A stretch of 64,000 nt of DNA from Enoplolaimus lenunculus (taxonomy: Eukaryota > Nematoda > Enoplea > Enoplida > Thoracostomopsidae). Below are positions 13,266 to 25,300 of this stretch, in pieces. Made by a program: the position numbers and the translations under genes. Under the pieces are notes generated by a model. It did no database searches, was not told the DNA's origin, and saw only the letters and a program-made list of their open reading frames with translations. The first letter of the stretch is position 1; each line of letters begins with the position of its first letter. The stretch covers positions 28,264-92,263 of the forward strand of contig JASANG010000838.1 of assembly GCA_030248215.1 (NCBI GenBank). Reading direction: 5' to 3'.

Positions 13266-13969
13266 ATTTCTAGTGAAAGTTGCGCGATCCATACGTGCTT
13301 GAGAACTACTTTTAAGCATAAAAATAGCGGAATTTCTGCTATCACTCTCACGGCAACTGATCGATTTGTACCGCAAACGGATTTGTGGGTAAACCTTGGT
13401 ATTTTACTAGTTTGTGAGCGGATAGAGTTCCTAAACCCTAAATACAGGGTGTCCGCGGGATTTTGAGAAAATTTTCAATGATTTCCGTAATAAATTTCTA
13501 TTTTCCCCCTATTTTTGTAGAAACAAGCACATTTTCCTTGATTGAAAAGCCTGTTTACATGTATGTAACAGTGTCTCTCTTTTGGGAAAGCACACACCCA
13601 CAGCGAAATTTCCGGATGCAAAGCGCTGTCCATCCAAGCATTATTAAATACAACATAGGATTTCGACGCCATTTCAGGGCTGTGTTACTAAGATTATTTA
13701 ATTTCAGATATTAACAAATCTGAAACACAACACATTCTACAGGATTTTTCACGCATACGCTGGAACGCCGGCAGACAATTTGTCGTACTACGCTTAGGCT
13801 GAGGAAAATAATAAACAGTAATGTGGGTGTAAGCTTCTGCTACATCCTTCGAAAAAGCACCTATGATTAAAAAGGCTAATCCAAAACCTATCACGGGCAA
13901 GAAAGCTTGTGCGCAAAAAATCTACTTATAGTGTATCTTTGTTTAAAGTTTGAGATACATTTTGAGGTA

Positions 13970-14569
13970 CTGTAGTGACCCGCATAAGATGGTGGTCCAC
14001 AGGGTGCAACCGGAATTCCGGTTCCGGCATTTTTTCACCTTCCGGTTCCGGTTCCGGTAAATTTTTACCGGATTTAAAAATTCCGGTGTTATAATTTGGC
14101 CGTTTAAGAATCTCTTTTGAAAGCCACTTGTACTCAGAATATAAGCCGTTGATGGTGGATTTCACTTCAGTCGACGACGAAAATCTAAAATACAACAAAT
14201 AAAATAAATACATGTGTTCGACTAAGGTTGTTTCACAAATAATAGAGCAAAAAATACGATTAAAATGAAATTTTTGGTGAAATGCATTTTTCATGTTCCG
14301 GTAAAATTTTCAAATTCCGGTTCCGGTTCCGGTAAATTGTAATTCCGGTTGCACCCTGGTGGTCCACATTTTGAGTTCCAATCAGTAGTAATCCGTATCC
14401 CTGATATGAGTTCGTAAATGCCAATTATCGCCAATTGTAGTGCATAAATAACTGCAGGCCCAAATAAAGTTGAGTTCGAAATTTTAAAGCATACTTAAGT
14501 TCTGAAAACGTTCCTCTGGACAGGCCAAATTAATATCAGTCCCGTCTCTTCTTATCCGTCTTTACACAG
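13970..14569. mobile_element. TA-flanked mariner-like non-autonomous element (copy 1) with a nested hAT MITE
   Basis: It starts TA|CTGTAGTGACCCGCATAAGA and ends in a decayed mirror form, ACACAG|TA. The right half (14367-14560) is the reverse complement of the left and central parts of the copy at 45839-46840, sharing the phrases TTCGAAATTTTAAAG and TGGACAGGCCAAATTAATATCAG. A hAT-like MITE sits inside at 14000-14358. TA flanks and short inverted ends point to Tc1/mariner-type transposition; no transposase frame is present. Confidence 0.7.
14000..14358. mobile_element. hAT-like MITE, 359 bp, nested
   Basis: Ends are CAGGGTGCAACCGGAATTCC and GGAATTACAATTTACC-type sequence closing with GGTTGCACCCTG. 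Perfect 8-bp target duplications GTGGTCCA flank it at 13992-13999 and 14359-14366. Eight-base duplications with CAGGG ends are typical of the hAT superfamily. It inserted after the mariner-like element that contains it. Confidence 0.85.
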
Positions 14570-14627
14570 TACATATATTTGTAAGTTTGGTTAGTTTTTT
14601 TGGAAACTATAGATCTGCAAGGGTAAA

Positions 14628-17528
14628 ATGAACAAATTATTTAAATTAGCATTTTTTGGTCTCGTTTTATCGCTGCTGCTTAAAATTCTCCGAGATCTTG
14701 ATGCAAACAAAGTTGTCTTCTCTCATCAGCCTGGTCCATGTCATATTGTGCCCGGAATTGACACAGGCGCAGAAGATATTGTTTTGCTGTCAAATGGAAT
14801 TGCAATTATATCGAGTGGTGAGTTTGATATCTCATTACGCAAATTGCTACGCAAGGTATTTTGCTGCAACTTTAACGAGTCGTGAGGTTGCACTATGAGG
14901 TTAGGGTTAGTACGCGTGTTAATTGCACAGCTGTGTAGCAAATTCTTTTTCACGTAGCACCAACTTATAGTTTTTGAGATGCGTCACTCCTGCATAATTG
15001 GGACGATTTGTTGTTTGAACACAGGACAGCACAGGACATCAAAATTTTTAGCCGTTTTGGAGTATGGCTATATGACTAATTTATAGTATTCGTTTAACGC
15101 TTAAAAGCGTCTTAGGCTTGCGTTATATTATTGTTATGTGGTTTTAATTATCTAATTTTAAATTTACTTTTGTGTTAATTTGAGGCCGTTCTGTCTTACA
15201 ATAATTTTTGTTTTGATGACGGATAAATATCTTAAAGTTTGATGTTTAGGAGCGTACGTACCGCTAGCAAGCGCGACACAACCAGGTGGATTGTACGCTT
15301 ATGATTTGTCAAATTTTCGCCGTTCTTCAAATGACTCTCGCGAACAGACACAAAGTTCCCGACGGAAAGTTGGTCTACAAAAGCTACAGATCCTTGATCA
15401 TCCCAATCCCGATACGTTTTTCCCACTGGGAATATCGGTTTGGGAAAATGAACAGCCATTATCGCCAACAGTATTCGTCGTAAACGGGTTTAAGCGATGT
15501 GTTGAAGTGTATTTGGTTGATTTGGTTGCCGGCACTGCGAAATATGAGTATGTCTTAACTAAAGTTCCAGGTAGTTTTGGGTTCCACCTGTCGCCATCGG
15601 ACGTAAACTAAAATTGTTCCTTTTGGAGGATTAGTAAAATTAGCCTATTCTAAAGGGCAGTGTTTAATTGCATTTCTTCGTTCTCCAAGTAGTGTTTTTA
15701 TTGTGGCATATTTTGTTCGTGTGAAATATTCTTGTCAACGTATTTGGGTTTTATACTTTACTTGTATTTTACTTTGCAGTATTGTTGTTTTGCAGTCGCT
15801 CAATACACGACGAAGCGTTTCGTATTTTAAACAATCTTGTGGTTGTGGGGCCAAATCAGTTTTTTGCAACGAATTTTTTGTATTACGACAAAGTTGTGTT
15901 GAACGCAATTGAAATGTTTTTAAAGCTTCCGTTTGGAAATATTGTCTACTACGATGGCGAGACAGTCCACGAGCTTGTCAAAGGTCTTCAGGTTGGTTGT
16001 GTGCGAGTTTCATTTAACGTCTTAATTACGTATATTAGACTTCGCCGGAAATTGCTGTTTACATTGGCCTTAATTGATAGAATTCAATATAATTCGTGAA
16101 ACAGTACGAGCAGTTGAAAAATTTTAGCCCAAGTCTGAACCTACGTGTAGTAAGAAAAATAATTTGTGAGGGAATTGATGCCTTCTATCAAATAATTACT
16201 AGTGTAGGAAGTAAAAAAGCACTGAAAATTAGGGTTACAAAAGATATAAGAAAGTCGGTCGGAACTTCTGGTCGAAATTTAAACTGAGCTGGATCGGATG
16301 TCCTTTTTTGCACAAGCGATACAGACCTCAGGTTTTACTTGACATCCGCTCGTGCTGCTGTTTTATTTTGTTCATAGGATTTGTACATAAATTTTAGGGA
16401 CCAAACGGAATTGCGTTGTCACGTGGCAAAAAACAGCTTTACGTTTCGATAAACCTCGGCGAACAATTGCATACCTACTTTGTCAAATATCCCAACTCCG
16501 CGGATTCAGATGTGCCAACTTTAGAACTGGACTCCGAAATTGATTTGTTGACCAGTCCTGATAATTTGTTTGTCGATCCTGCAGATGGTGCTATTTGGGT
16601 GGGCGCTCATCCGGTTGCGTTTCAAATCATTACTCATTTGTTTGATGCATCCAAATATGCCGCTCCAAGTCAGGTATACGAGCTTTTGTGCATTTGTTTT
16701 GGACGAAAGTGGTGGGATATTGTCCCAGCTCAGTGGTTATTTTGTAGCAGCATTTGTGTGAAGAGCTCTATATGAAGGTTGGCATTGAAGCTCAGTGGTT
16801 AGAACTTCTGGTTTCTGGCCACTTTAATTTTGAACGAAGGGGTTTTTAATGGCTCTAGGTAGATTATCCTGAGATTATTTACATGTATTGTATGGGTTTT
16901 TCAAAAATCATGCTTACAGTGAATATCTAGGGCATACGACTTTGGTCAGGACATGTTCTGTTTACAATATACAGACCACAATGAGCTAGTGTTGTCTTTT
17001 TGTTAACAGGTTATCAAAGTGAATGTTGAATCGAATAAAATAACCGAAGTTTATGGTGACGACGGATCTAATCTGCAGGTAAATGGTTTTTGATACGTTT
17101 TTCTTAGAATTGATCGCTATATTTGTAGTGATTTTTTGTTTTTAAATCGTGTCAGAATTAAAACGCTGATTGAAACACGTCAAAATGCCATTTTAACATC
17201 GATATACGTTTTCAAAGCGCGAAATGGTTTTTGTATTTTTACCACGATTCGTTAACCTGCAATAACTTTAGATTGAGGGTGGCGTTATACTTTTCAACTA
17301 TTTATATGTCTACGGTGTCGTAGGATGACATCGAACATCGTACCGCAACGCACCTGTATTCCGGACAGCGCCGCGCTACAAGTATAACGCCACTCCAAAC
17401 CTTAGTATATTTTAGATCCGTTTTTAATATGGTTTCAGGGCGCAAGTGCTGTGGTGAAATATGGAGATAATTTGCTTATCGGAACCATAAGGCATAAACT
17501 TATGGAATGCAGCTTAAAACATCATTGA
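14628..17528 (+). CDS. Paraoxonase-like (arylesterase-family) protein, 6 exons, about 385 aa
   Basis: Exons: 14628-14817, 15250-15570, 15780-15991, 16398-16673, 17010-17078, 17439-17528; phases join cleanly. Residues 1-21 form a hydrophobic signal or anchor (LAFFGLVLSLLLKIL), as in retained PON signal peptides. Family landmarks: GIDTGAEDIVLLSNGIA (calcium ligands E49, D50), LVVVGPNQFFATN, GPNGIALS, SPDNLFVDPADGAIWVG (D and N ligands) and a C-terminal LLIGTIRHKLMECSL. The family is a six-bladed calcium-dependent propeller acting as lactonase or arylesterase, or as a membrane chaperone in MEC-6-like members. By motif alignment, both histidines of the PON1 dyad (H115, H134) are replaced here, by L123 (PLGIS) and G143 (VVNGF), and PON1 D169 is N. 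Hydrolase activity is therefore doubtful. Length is slightly above the usual 355 aa. Confidence 0.88.
17276..17396. mobile_element. GC-rich MITE with TATACTT ends (copy 4)
   Basis: It lies in the last intron of the paraoxonase-like gene. Termini are inverted: GGTGGCGTTATACTT and AAGTATAACGCCACTCC. This is the best-preserved inverted pair of the family, about 15 bases. The interior is short and carries CGTACCGCAACGCACC. Confidence 0.7.
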
Positions 17529-17641
17529 ATTAAACTTTGTTTTGCGTATTCCATTTTCTAATTTTGAATTTTACACATGAGCGCCGACATATGTCTGCCA
17601 ATATGCTTTGAATCTTTGTATGTTTATTTATCATTTTTCTA

Positions 17642-17647
17642 AATAAA
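17642..17647 (+). promoter_or_regulatory. Polyadenylation signal of the paraoxonase-like gene
   Basis: AATAAA lies 114 bases after the stop codon at 17528, in a T-rich context, at a normal 3' UTR distance. Confidence 0.5.
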
Positions 17648-17699
17648 AAGTCTGGTGTTGGGTATATACGTGTTGAAACGCCCCTGAAGCGTTTTTTCT

Positions 17700-18495
17700 T
17701 CGTAAAAATTTTAGCGGTTTGCCGGGTACAGAGATAAAAATACTTCAGCCCACATAAAATAAATTGTTATGTTATATTAAAGAAATATTGTCTGAAATTA
17801 AAGACGCGGCAATTTCGGCAGCAAAATTTTGCCCAATTTCGCAAAATTTATCTGTTTAGCGGGTTTCGTTTTATTTTGTCACAACTTTCAGGAAAGAATT
17901 TTCGAAATTTCGCACAAAATTAGCGTAAAATCAAACCACTTAACAATATAGTGGAGATTTTCGCTGAAATTAACTAATTAACAATCGTTTTTACTACCAA
18001 ATTTCGCTTCACCTCTGGCTCCGCAAGTTTCGTTGACCTCCGGCTCCGCAAGCGAAGTTTTATGTTGAATTTTAGCCGATAGTGTCAAAAATATTTTTTC
18101 GGCTTCTCTTTAAGAAATCTTAATTAACCGCTGACAATTGCACCAAAATCAAAGCCAAACCCACTGAACGATATGATTTTAAAAATTTCACTACCGAAAA
18201 TGCTGGAACCTCCGCAAGTTTTTATTTCTTTGAAGGTGAAACACACAGTATATAAAACGAAATATACAAGAAAACGGATTTTAAAGTATATGTCTCAAAG
18301 ATCTGTACTTTTAAAAGTAAAAAAACCGCGAACGCATCCAAATCTATTTAACATTTTGAATGAATTAAACAACTTCATTTCAAATCGAAAAATTGCAGCA
18401 CGCCTGTTATGAAAAATTGTGTGTCTAAGTCGTGATTCACACCTAAGAAATGAACACCAATTTTCACAGGAACGGATATCCGGTTACACCCTGGT
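17700..18495. mobile_element. Decayed hAT-like MITE sequence
   Basis: Contains CAATTTCGGCAGCAAAATTTTG, then AAGTTTCGTTGACCTCCGG, and closes with ATCCGGTTACACCCTGG at about 18480-18494, the family 3' terminus. The left end is not clean. It may be two overlapping copies. No gene is seen. Confidence 0.5.
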
Positions 18496-19324
18496 AATAG
18501 CAGACTTGAAGTATTTTCACTTATTCTCAGTCGGTTTTCAATCATAAATGATTCGATTTCGAAAATGTTTGTATTTGAGCTTTGTACATAATTACCCCGT
18601 CAGTATTGCACACCCAAATTTGAGTTATTTATAAGTGTTTTTTGAGGTTTTACTGAAAAAATTGTTAAAAATTTTCAATATTTACAGATCATTAGATACA
18701 CTTTGAACAGTTCCCGCAACAAAATACCAAAAACGCAAAATGCTAACAAAAATATACACGGATTAGCAAACAATATTCTTACTTAACAAATGCAGTATCA
18801 ATCGTTCTTTTGGCCCATGTTACGCTGAGGGCCATCCCGCTGTCTCGGAACAACGGCAAGTAGGAGTGCAGCGGACAGCTGGGACAACGAGCAGCTGGGA
18901 CAACGGGGCAGCTGGGACAACGGGACAGCGGGATTAGCTAAAAAGCCAAAACCTATACCTAAGCGTATTTAGCGTCCTGCCAAATTTTAACTAGGCATAC
19001 AGGCAATGCTCTTGCGAAATGAGGCACTAAAAGTCCGAACTTACCGCTACCAACCAGGTTTCGACCGGATGCTAATTTTGCAAGATACCGGAGCTGGATA
19101 ATAAATTTTTACCGGAGCCTGATCTGAACTCCAGTTTTTCTATATCTAAACAACAGTTTAAGATTATTAGGGACGACGACCGCAAATATTCGGTATCATC
19201 CGAATAGTTTTTACAGAATACAGGAACCGGATGTCGGTTTTGCAAGTATTAAACCGGCACCGGATATACGGTCAATTTTTGCTACCGACGTACTTGCCAG
19301 ACGAGAGACAAAGCACAAAAACGG
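18496..19324. other. Convergent intergenic region between the PON-like and N4BP1-like genes
   Basis: No coding exon. At 18855-18940 there is a short imprecise tandem repeat of GCAGCTGGGACAACGG units, recalling the TGTCCCA minisatellite at 46264-46620. From about 19070 to 19290, decayed ACCGGAGC/CCGGAT phrases indicate further hAT-like fragments. Confidence 0.4.
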
Positions 19325-22300
19325 TCAGTCAAATTTAATCAGCATTTCAGCGTCACTTTTCTGTCGTGAACCATTTCTTCCTGTTACCTCGCTGTAACCG
19401 CCAGTTCCATCAAACACACCACGTGACCTTTCGTCTCCTTGCATTCCTGATTCACAAGGGTTTCCTTCTACTCCTACGACACAACCTTCCTCCATCAATT
19501 CCATTACTGCATTTGCCAACTGTGACGCATCGCGCACATTCAAGTAACATTGATCACTTAACACTGCATCGATTAGTGTTTCATCAAAACAATCCAGCAA
19601 CTGTTTGCGCAATTTTGCAGTTTCAGTTTCTGACCGAGCACCAGACGGACATGGATCTGGCACGTTGCTATCAAGATCGACAATCGTGTTGTTCGGCATA
19701 CTGCAGCAATAAAAAAGAATTAATTATTGCACTCTGAGTAACAGCATGAGTTGGCGATGACACTCAGACAACAATAGGAAACGCATCGGGTTTGAATGTA
19801 TTAATGTGCCACTGCATGCGTTTAACTCTTTGGATGATACAAACCACTTTGGATTGTAAGGGGGTCTATCAATAAAAACATAATCTGCATGTTTATTGTC
19901 AATAAATCAAACATTAATTAAAATTTTTAACAGGCCAGGCCAAATGACGCAATACATAAAGTTTCAGCTTAAATTCGATCAGTAAAAGCTTCTTTATCCT
20001 TAATTAAGCGGTATAATTTTAAGCCTTAATAAATTAAAAAATTTTCACAGCGACGCTTGAAATTAATAATAAATTTTCAACACGACAGAAACATAAATTT
20101 ATTCGAATGTCCAAATTTTCAAATTTAAATAACTCTTACCCAAAGTCACGCACGAACCCAGACCGCCAGTACGCGGCCGAAAATTGTGGCTCCGACTGAA
20201 ACGTGCGTCTACTTGGTTCATGCCTTCTGGTGCTTCCTGCTCCAGGATAAAATGTTCCACTGTGAGTAGCCACCACAGGCCTTAGAGAGGTCACACTGGT
20301 CGACGCCCTGCAATTATTGCTGCTACCACCAACTTGATCATTCCCGGGAACTTGAAACGGTTGACGTTGTTGAAATGCAACGTCAGTTACAGACGTCGCC
20401 CCGTGTGGCTCAAAATTACCTTTTAAGCTGCTTTCGTTTTTGTATTCTGTCGCTTTAGCTTTCGTAACGACCTGACTTGGCAAATTGCGTTCGACAACCG
20501 CAGCTGGCAGCTCCTTTCCCATATTATTTCTGCTCTTTGGCTGCTTAACAATTCGCACTGGTTCTAAATCGTCTAAATTCATCTTCACAGTATGATCGAT
20601 TACCGATTTCTTCAGCCCGCAAGACTGTTCGCTCCTCTTCAAATCGTTCAATATTCCGCTAGATAACGACGGATGTTTTTGAGCCGCTTTTAATTGTTCA
20701 GCAGCCAACATACTAACGCTCTGGTTTCGTTCTCGAATTTCTTCCTCACTGTCATTATCAGCCTCAGCGCTGGGAACAGAAGACTGACCAATTCCCCTCG
20801 TAAACTTACTGACAGCACTTTCAAACAAAGCTAAATCATCCACTGGAGCGCTGCATGTAAAATTATTTTCGGCCCGAACAGATAGCCATGTTCCGCGATG
20901 GTCACGCTCCACTACATTATTGACAGAAGCGGTCCCCTCAGATTCTCCAGTATTGCTCAGAAATATCTTTTCATTCTGTGTGGGATGAGAAACACCAGAC
21001 GTATTTGAAATTTTCCCCTGAGCCTTACTGAGATCAGATAAATCACTAGAACAAGGTGTATTGTCTGAAATATCCCAACGTAGTTCAAAACTCTGCTTGC
21101 CACGGTGATCTAAATTCCTTAGCTGACTAGGTTCATCATAGCTGCTATGACTGAAGTTAGAGGCACTATTAGTAGTTGCAGTAGACTGTTCACGAGCGTT
21201 TTCAGTAAGCTTTTCACGGACTCGGTGCAGCATTTCTCCACTAGACAACGCAATAGGTCCGGACTGCCCTGGAGGAAATCGTAAAAAGTCATCTAGTGAT
21301 ACGTGCGCATGTCTTCCTAGCGGATCCGGAGCTGGTAAAAAATGGTCCCCTGCCATGGAGAAATTATATGGTAGCAATCTGAAAAAAACAAACGCAACTT
21401 TCAATCGCTGCCTTATCACAAACACAACTTCGTTGATTTAACGGTTTTAAAAATCACAGGATCCACTTAGAATTTACTGTTTGTGTTGTTACTAAATTCA
21501 GAATTTCACTACCAAGATTTACATATCGTATTGCAGTGTTGCAACCGAGAAAACATTTGGTCGCAAGCGGAATCGGACTGAAATCCTGCCGGAACCGGAG
21601 TCGCAAGAAAAAATGACCCCCAGACACATTTTTATGAGGTCACATTTCTATATTACTACTGTATGAAAAATGACTTCCATTAAAAAGATACCCCGGTCAT
21701 TTTTTACATGGCCAATACAGATACGAAATATTGACCCCCATGAAAAATTGACCCCGTTTCAATCTAGCCAAATGTTTCAGCAGTAATGACTAGTTGTTTA
21801 CTAAATAAATGTGCTAAATACGTAAAGTTTACTGTAGTCACATTTTCAGAATCAGCGGAGCAGACCAGTCGGCATCGGAACCAAAATTTTATCGGAATTG
21901 TAGCCGGAATCAAAATTCCGCGGGAACGCTGCCCAGGGTGCAACCGGAATTACAATTTTCCCGAACGGAAATGATGGAAAATTCATAACGTCAAAAAATC
22001 ATTTTAATTTTGTTTTTTGCAACATTGGTGAAATAACCCTAGTTGTATATAGGTATTCACTTCATCTGCTCCATTTTAGATGTTCATACTTCATGGAGGC
22101 GAAATCTACCTTCGATGGTATATTTTCGGCAATCGTCAAGGTTTACATCTTTATTAATTATATTTATTTAATTTTTATCGTCATTTTTTAGCAAAAATCT
22201 TAATTTCCACGGACCAAAGTTTAATATAGGAATTTTTAATCGCGGTAAAAATTTGCCAGAACCGGAATTGGAAGGTAAAGAAATGCCGGAACCAGAATTC

Positions 22301-25300
22301 CGATTGCACCCTGACCTTGCTGTATTGTAATGTCGCGAGTAGAAATCGAAAACTACTACAATTCCAAGTATCTTGACAAACGGTGTCTATCCCGTAAAAT
22401 CTTTATTAAGCAACGCCGACTTAAATCGCGATATGAGAGAAACACAACACACATTGTCAAATTAATGTGAAATAAAAGGTTAATTCAACTTAAGAACATA
22501 CCGCCACCTAATGACTTCATCCCATTCCGGTTTTTGGTTCACATGATCACGGAACTGGTCGTTGGTTACGATTATTGCACCGTCTTTGGCAGCGATATCA
22601 AGAAGAAGGCTGGAAATGAACAACATCGCTCATTATGCAACATCAGATTTACAAAAGAGCATCTGCAACTTGCATTGAAGTAAAATGTTTGCCAGATTTG
22701 GAATTTTATTTGCGCTTTAATTTGTTACTTCACTCAAAATCCAAATTAGAAAACTTCAGGGTATATCACACTACTGCTGAACTCCTGAAGCTCAGCTAAA
22801 CACACGAAAACTATTAACCAACCAACAATTACGATTTTATTTATGAACCCTGTAACCCAACTAACAATGGAAAGACATACGTGTCATCATGTTGTGTAAT
22901 AAACTTTCGGCCGCCAACACTAGTATTGGTAGGAACTTCGCGGCTGTTCGCATGCATGACAAGTTTCATGTTCTCCAATTCATGAACAAATTCCATTCCT
23001 TCGACCTATACACACAGAATAAAGTTTCTAAAAATTTCAAGACTCCTACTTTCTTAAATTTTCAAGACATTGCCTTGTATTTCACACATTAATAGACTTA
23101 AAAAGCTCAGAAATTCATTTCTTAAATGGTTAAAATATAAGTCGTATATTCAAGAAATTGTCATTGCCAATATATAGTAAACAAACTTCTTTCTTTCAAC
23201 AAAAAGTTGTCTTATATTCAAGAAATAATTATATTCTTTATGTGTAAAAAAAGTTGCTCCGTTTATAATTTTAAGCGTGTATATTAGGAATCGAATTTCA
23301 AAAATATTTCGGGTTGAGCTCAGGCTCCCCCCATCCTAAGTTTACGTCTTGGACGTATGTTAGTTGTAAAATTAAGGTACTGAGTTGAGCTTTAGCCCCC
23401 AATTTTGAAGTTAGTGTCCATGGCAAATCTCTGTGTTTAAAGACAGGTTTGTCTTATATTTCTGAAATATTTTCTAACATTTCAGAAATATTTTTTTAAT
23501 TGTTCATAAAACAAAGTTTTAAATTTAACAGATTTATGTGTGAAAACTTTTACACCAATATTTCTGAAAAATTTAAAAAATACTCTTGAATTCAAGACAT
23601 ATATGTCTGGAGTCTGTATCGAGACATAATTGTGTTAAATTTCAGACAATGTTTCTTGAATACACGACAATTTATTTTGTGCATAGTTGTCCGTTAAAAA
23701 TGTTTATTTTTTCATCCAATATCGCCACGTTTTCTCAAAGTTTCTTAATTCAAATTACTTTTACTCAACAAGCATATTTTCTTATTCAGTAATCACCAGA
23801 AATTTCAAACAAACCATTGTAGTGTAGAATGCGGCACAAGTTGTAAAGTAAGGCATCAGAAGCTTTTGTCATCTCTACAGACTTAAAATAACAAAACATA
23901 ACAGAATGAACTTCAAACAAATTAATTTTTATAAAAACAATCAAGAATCTTACTTTATGTTTCCCTTTCTTCGCCACTCGAGGCACTGACCGCGGCAACA
24001 CAACACGAACCATTTTAAAGCCTTTTCCGAGAAAGTGAAGAACAGCTACTAAAAGTCCTTTACCGTGGAAATTCAAGTTTCCCGTGAAACTAAAACGCAA
24101 CACAAACAGTCACAACCGTTACGTAGTAAGACATTTACCGAAACAGGTCATATCGTCAACAGCGAAGAATTTCAGTTTTGATCGCTTTCAGTTAACATAT
24201 AAATACCAGTCGTAGTGGGACTACATGTACTGAGCGAAGCTCGAACCCACTTACGTAAGCAATTAAGCTAACATGTAAACTAGTTATTAGCGAACAATTC
24301 ATTTATCGGTTTTGGATGTTTATAAACACTTTATTCAGATTATTCGCACCCAAAAACCCTTTGGCAACCCTAATAATTAGCGAAATATTGCAAAATGACC
24401 CAAGTTAGTCTTATCAATTAAGCTAATAATGCAAAGCTATTAGGTAACTGTAAAATTATCGGGTTAGAAAGTTTGTACACACTTTATTCAGATTCCTCGC
24501 ACGCAAAAAACCCTTTATTGCTGAAAATTTGGGTTGAAACAATTATCCAAATTAGCCTGTAGCTAATTAACGGCTTAAAATTTTCAAATCACAATGCGAC
24601 GTTAATACCACACAAACAAAAGAAAGTTTATCCAAATCGGTTCCGCGGTTCTTGAGATTCTCTCCGGACGGACATCCACATTTCGACCCGAAAGTACAAA
24701 ACATAAAACGCTTCGCGAAACTCCGAGCCTCGCTCCGAGCTTCACTTCGCTCAATTAGGTTACAAGCAATCTAATGTCAGCAATAAAGGGTTTTTTGGTG
24801 AGAAAATTCTAAAAAAATTGTCTACAAACAATCAAATCCGATAATTGATTAGTTAGCCTATCTAATGTGCATATTAGCATAATTGACAAGCCTAAATTAG
24901 GACTTTTTACAATATTTCACAAATTATTAGGGTTACAAGCGATCTGATTTCAACAATTAATGGTTTTTGGGTGCGAAGAATGTGAATAAAGTGTCTACAA
25001 ACCTTCAAAGCCAATAACAAAACAGTTAGCTAATAGCTAGTTTGCATATTAGCATAATTGATACGACTAAATTAGGACATTTTACAATATTTAACTAATT
25101 ATTAGGGTTACAAGCAACCTAATTTCAACAATAAAGTGTTTTTGTGAGTGAGTAATCACAACAAATTGTCAACAAACCGTAAAAACCGATAATTGATTAG
25201 TTTACCAATATTTAACTGGCTTCTCAACATGACGAAAATTTCTCGCAAACGCTAATAACAATAATTTTAAGTAATATTACTGACAACTTAACCAGAACTT

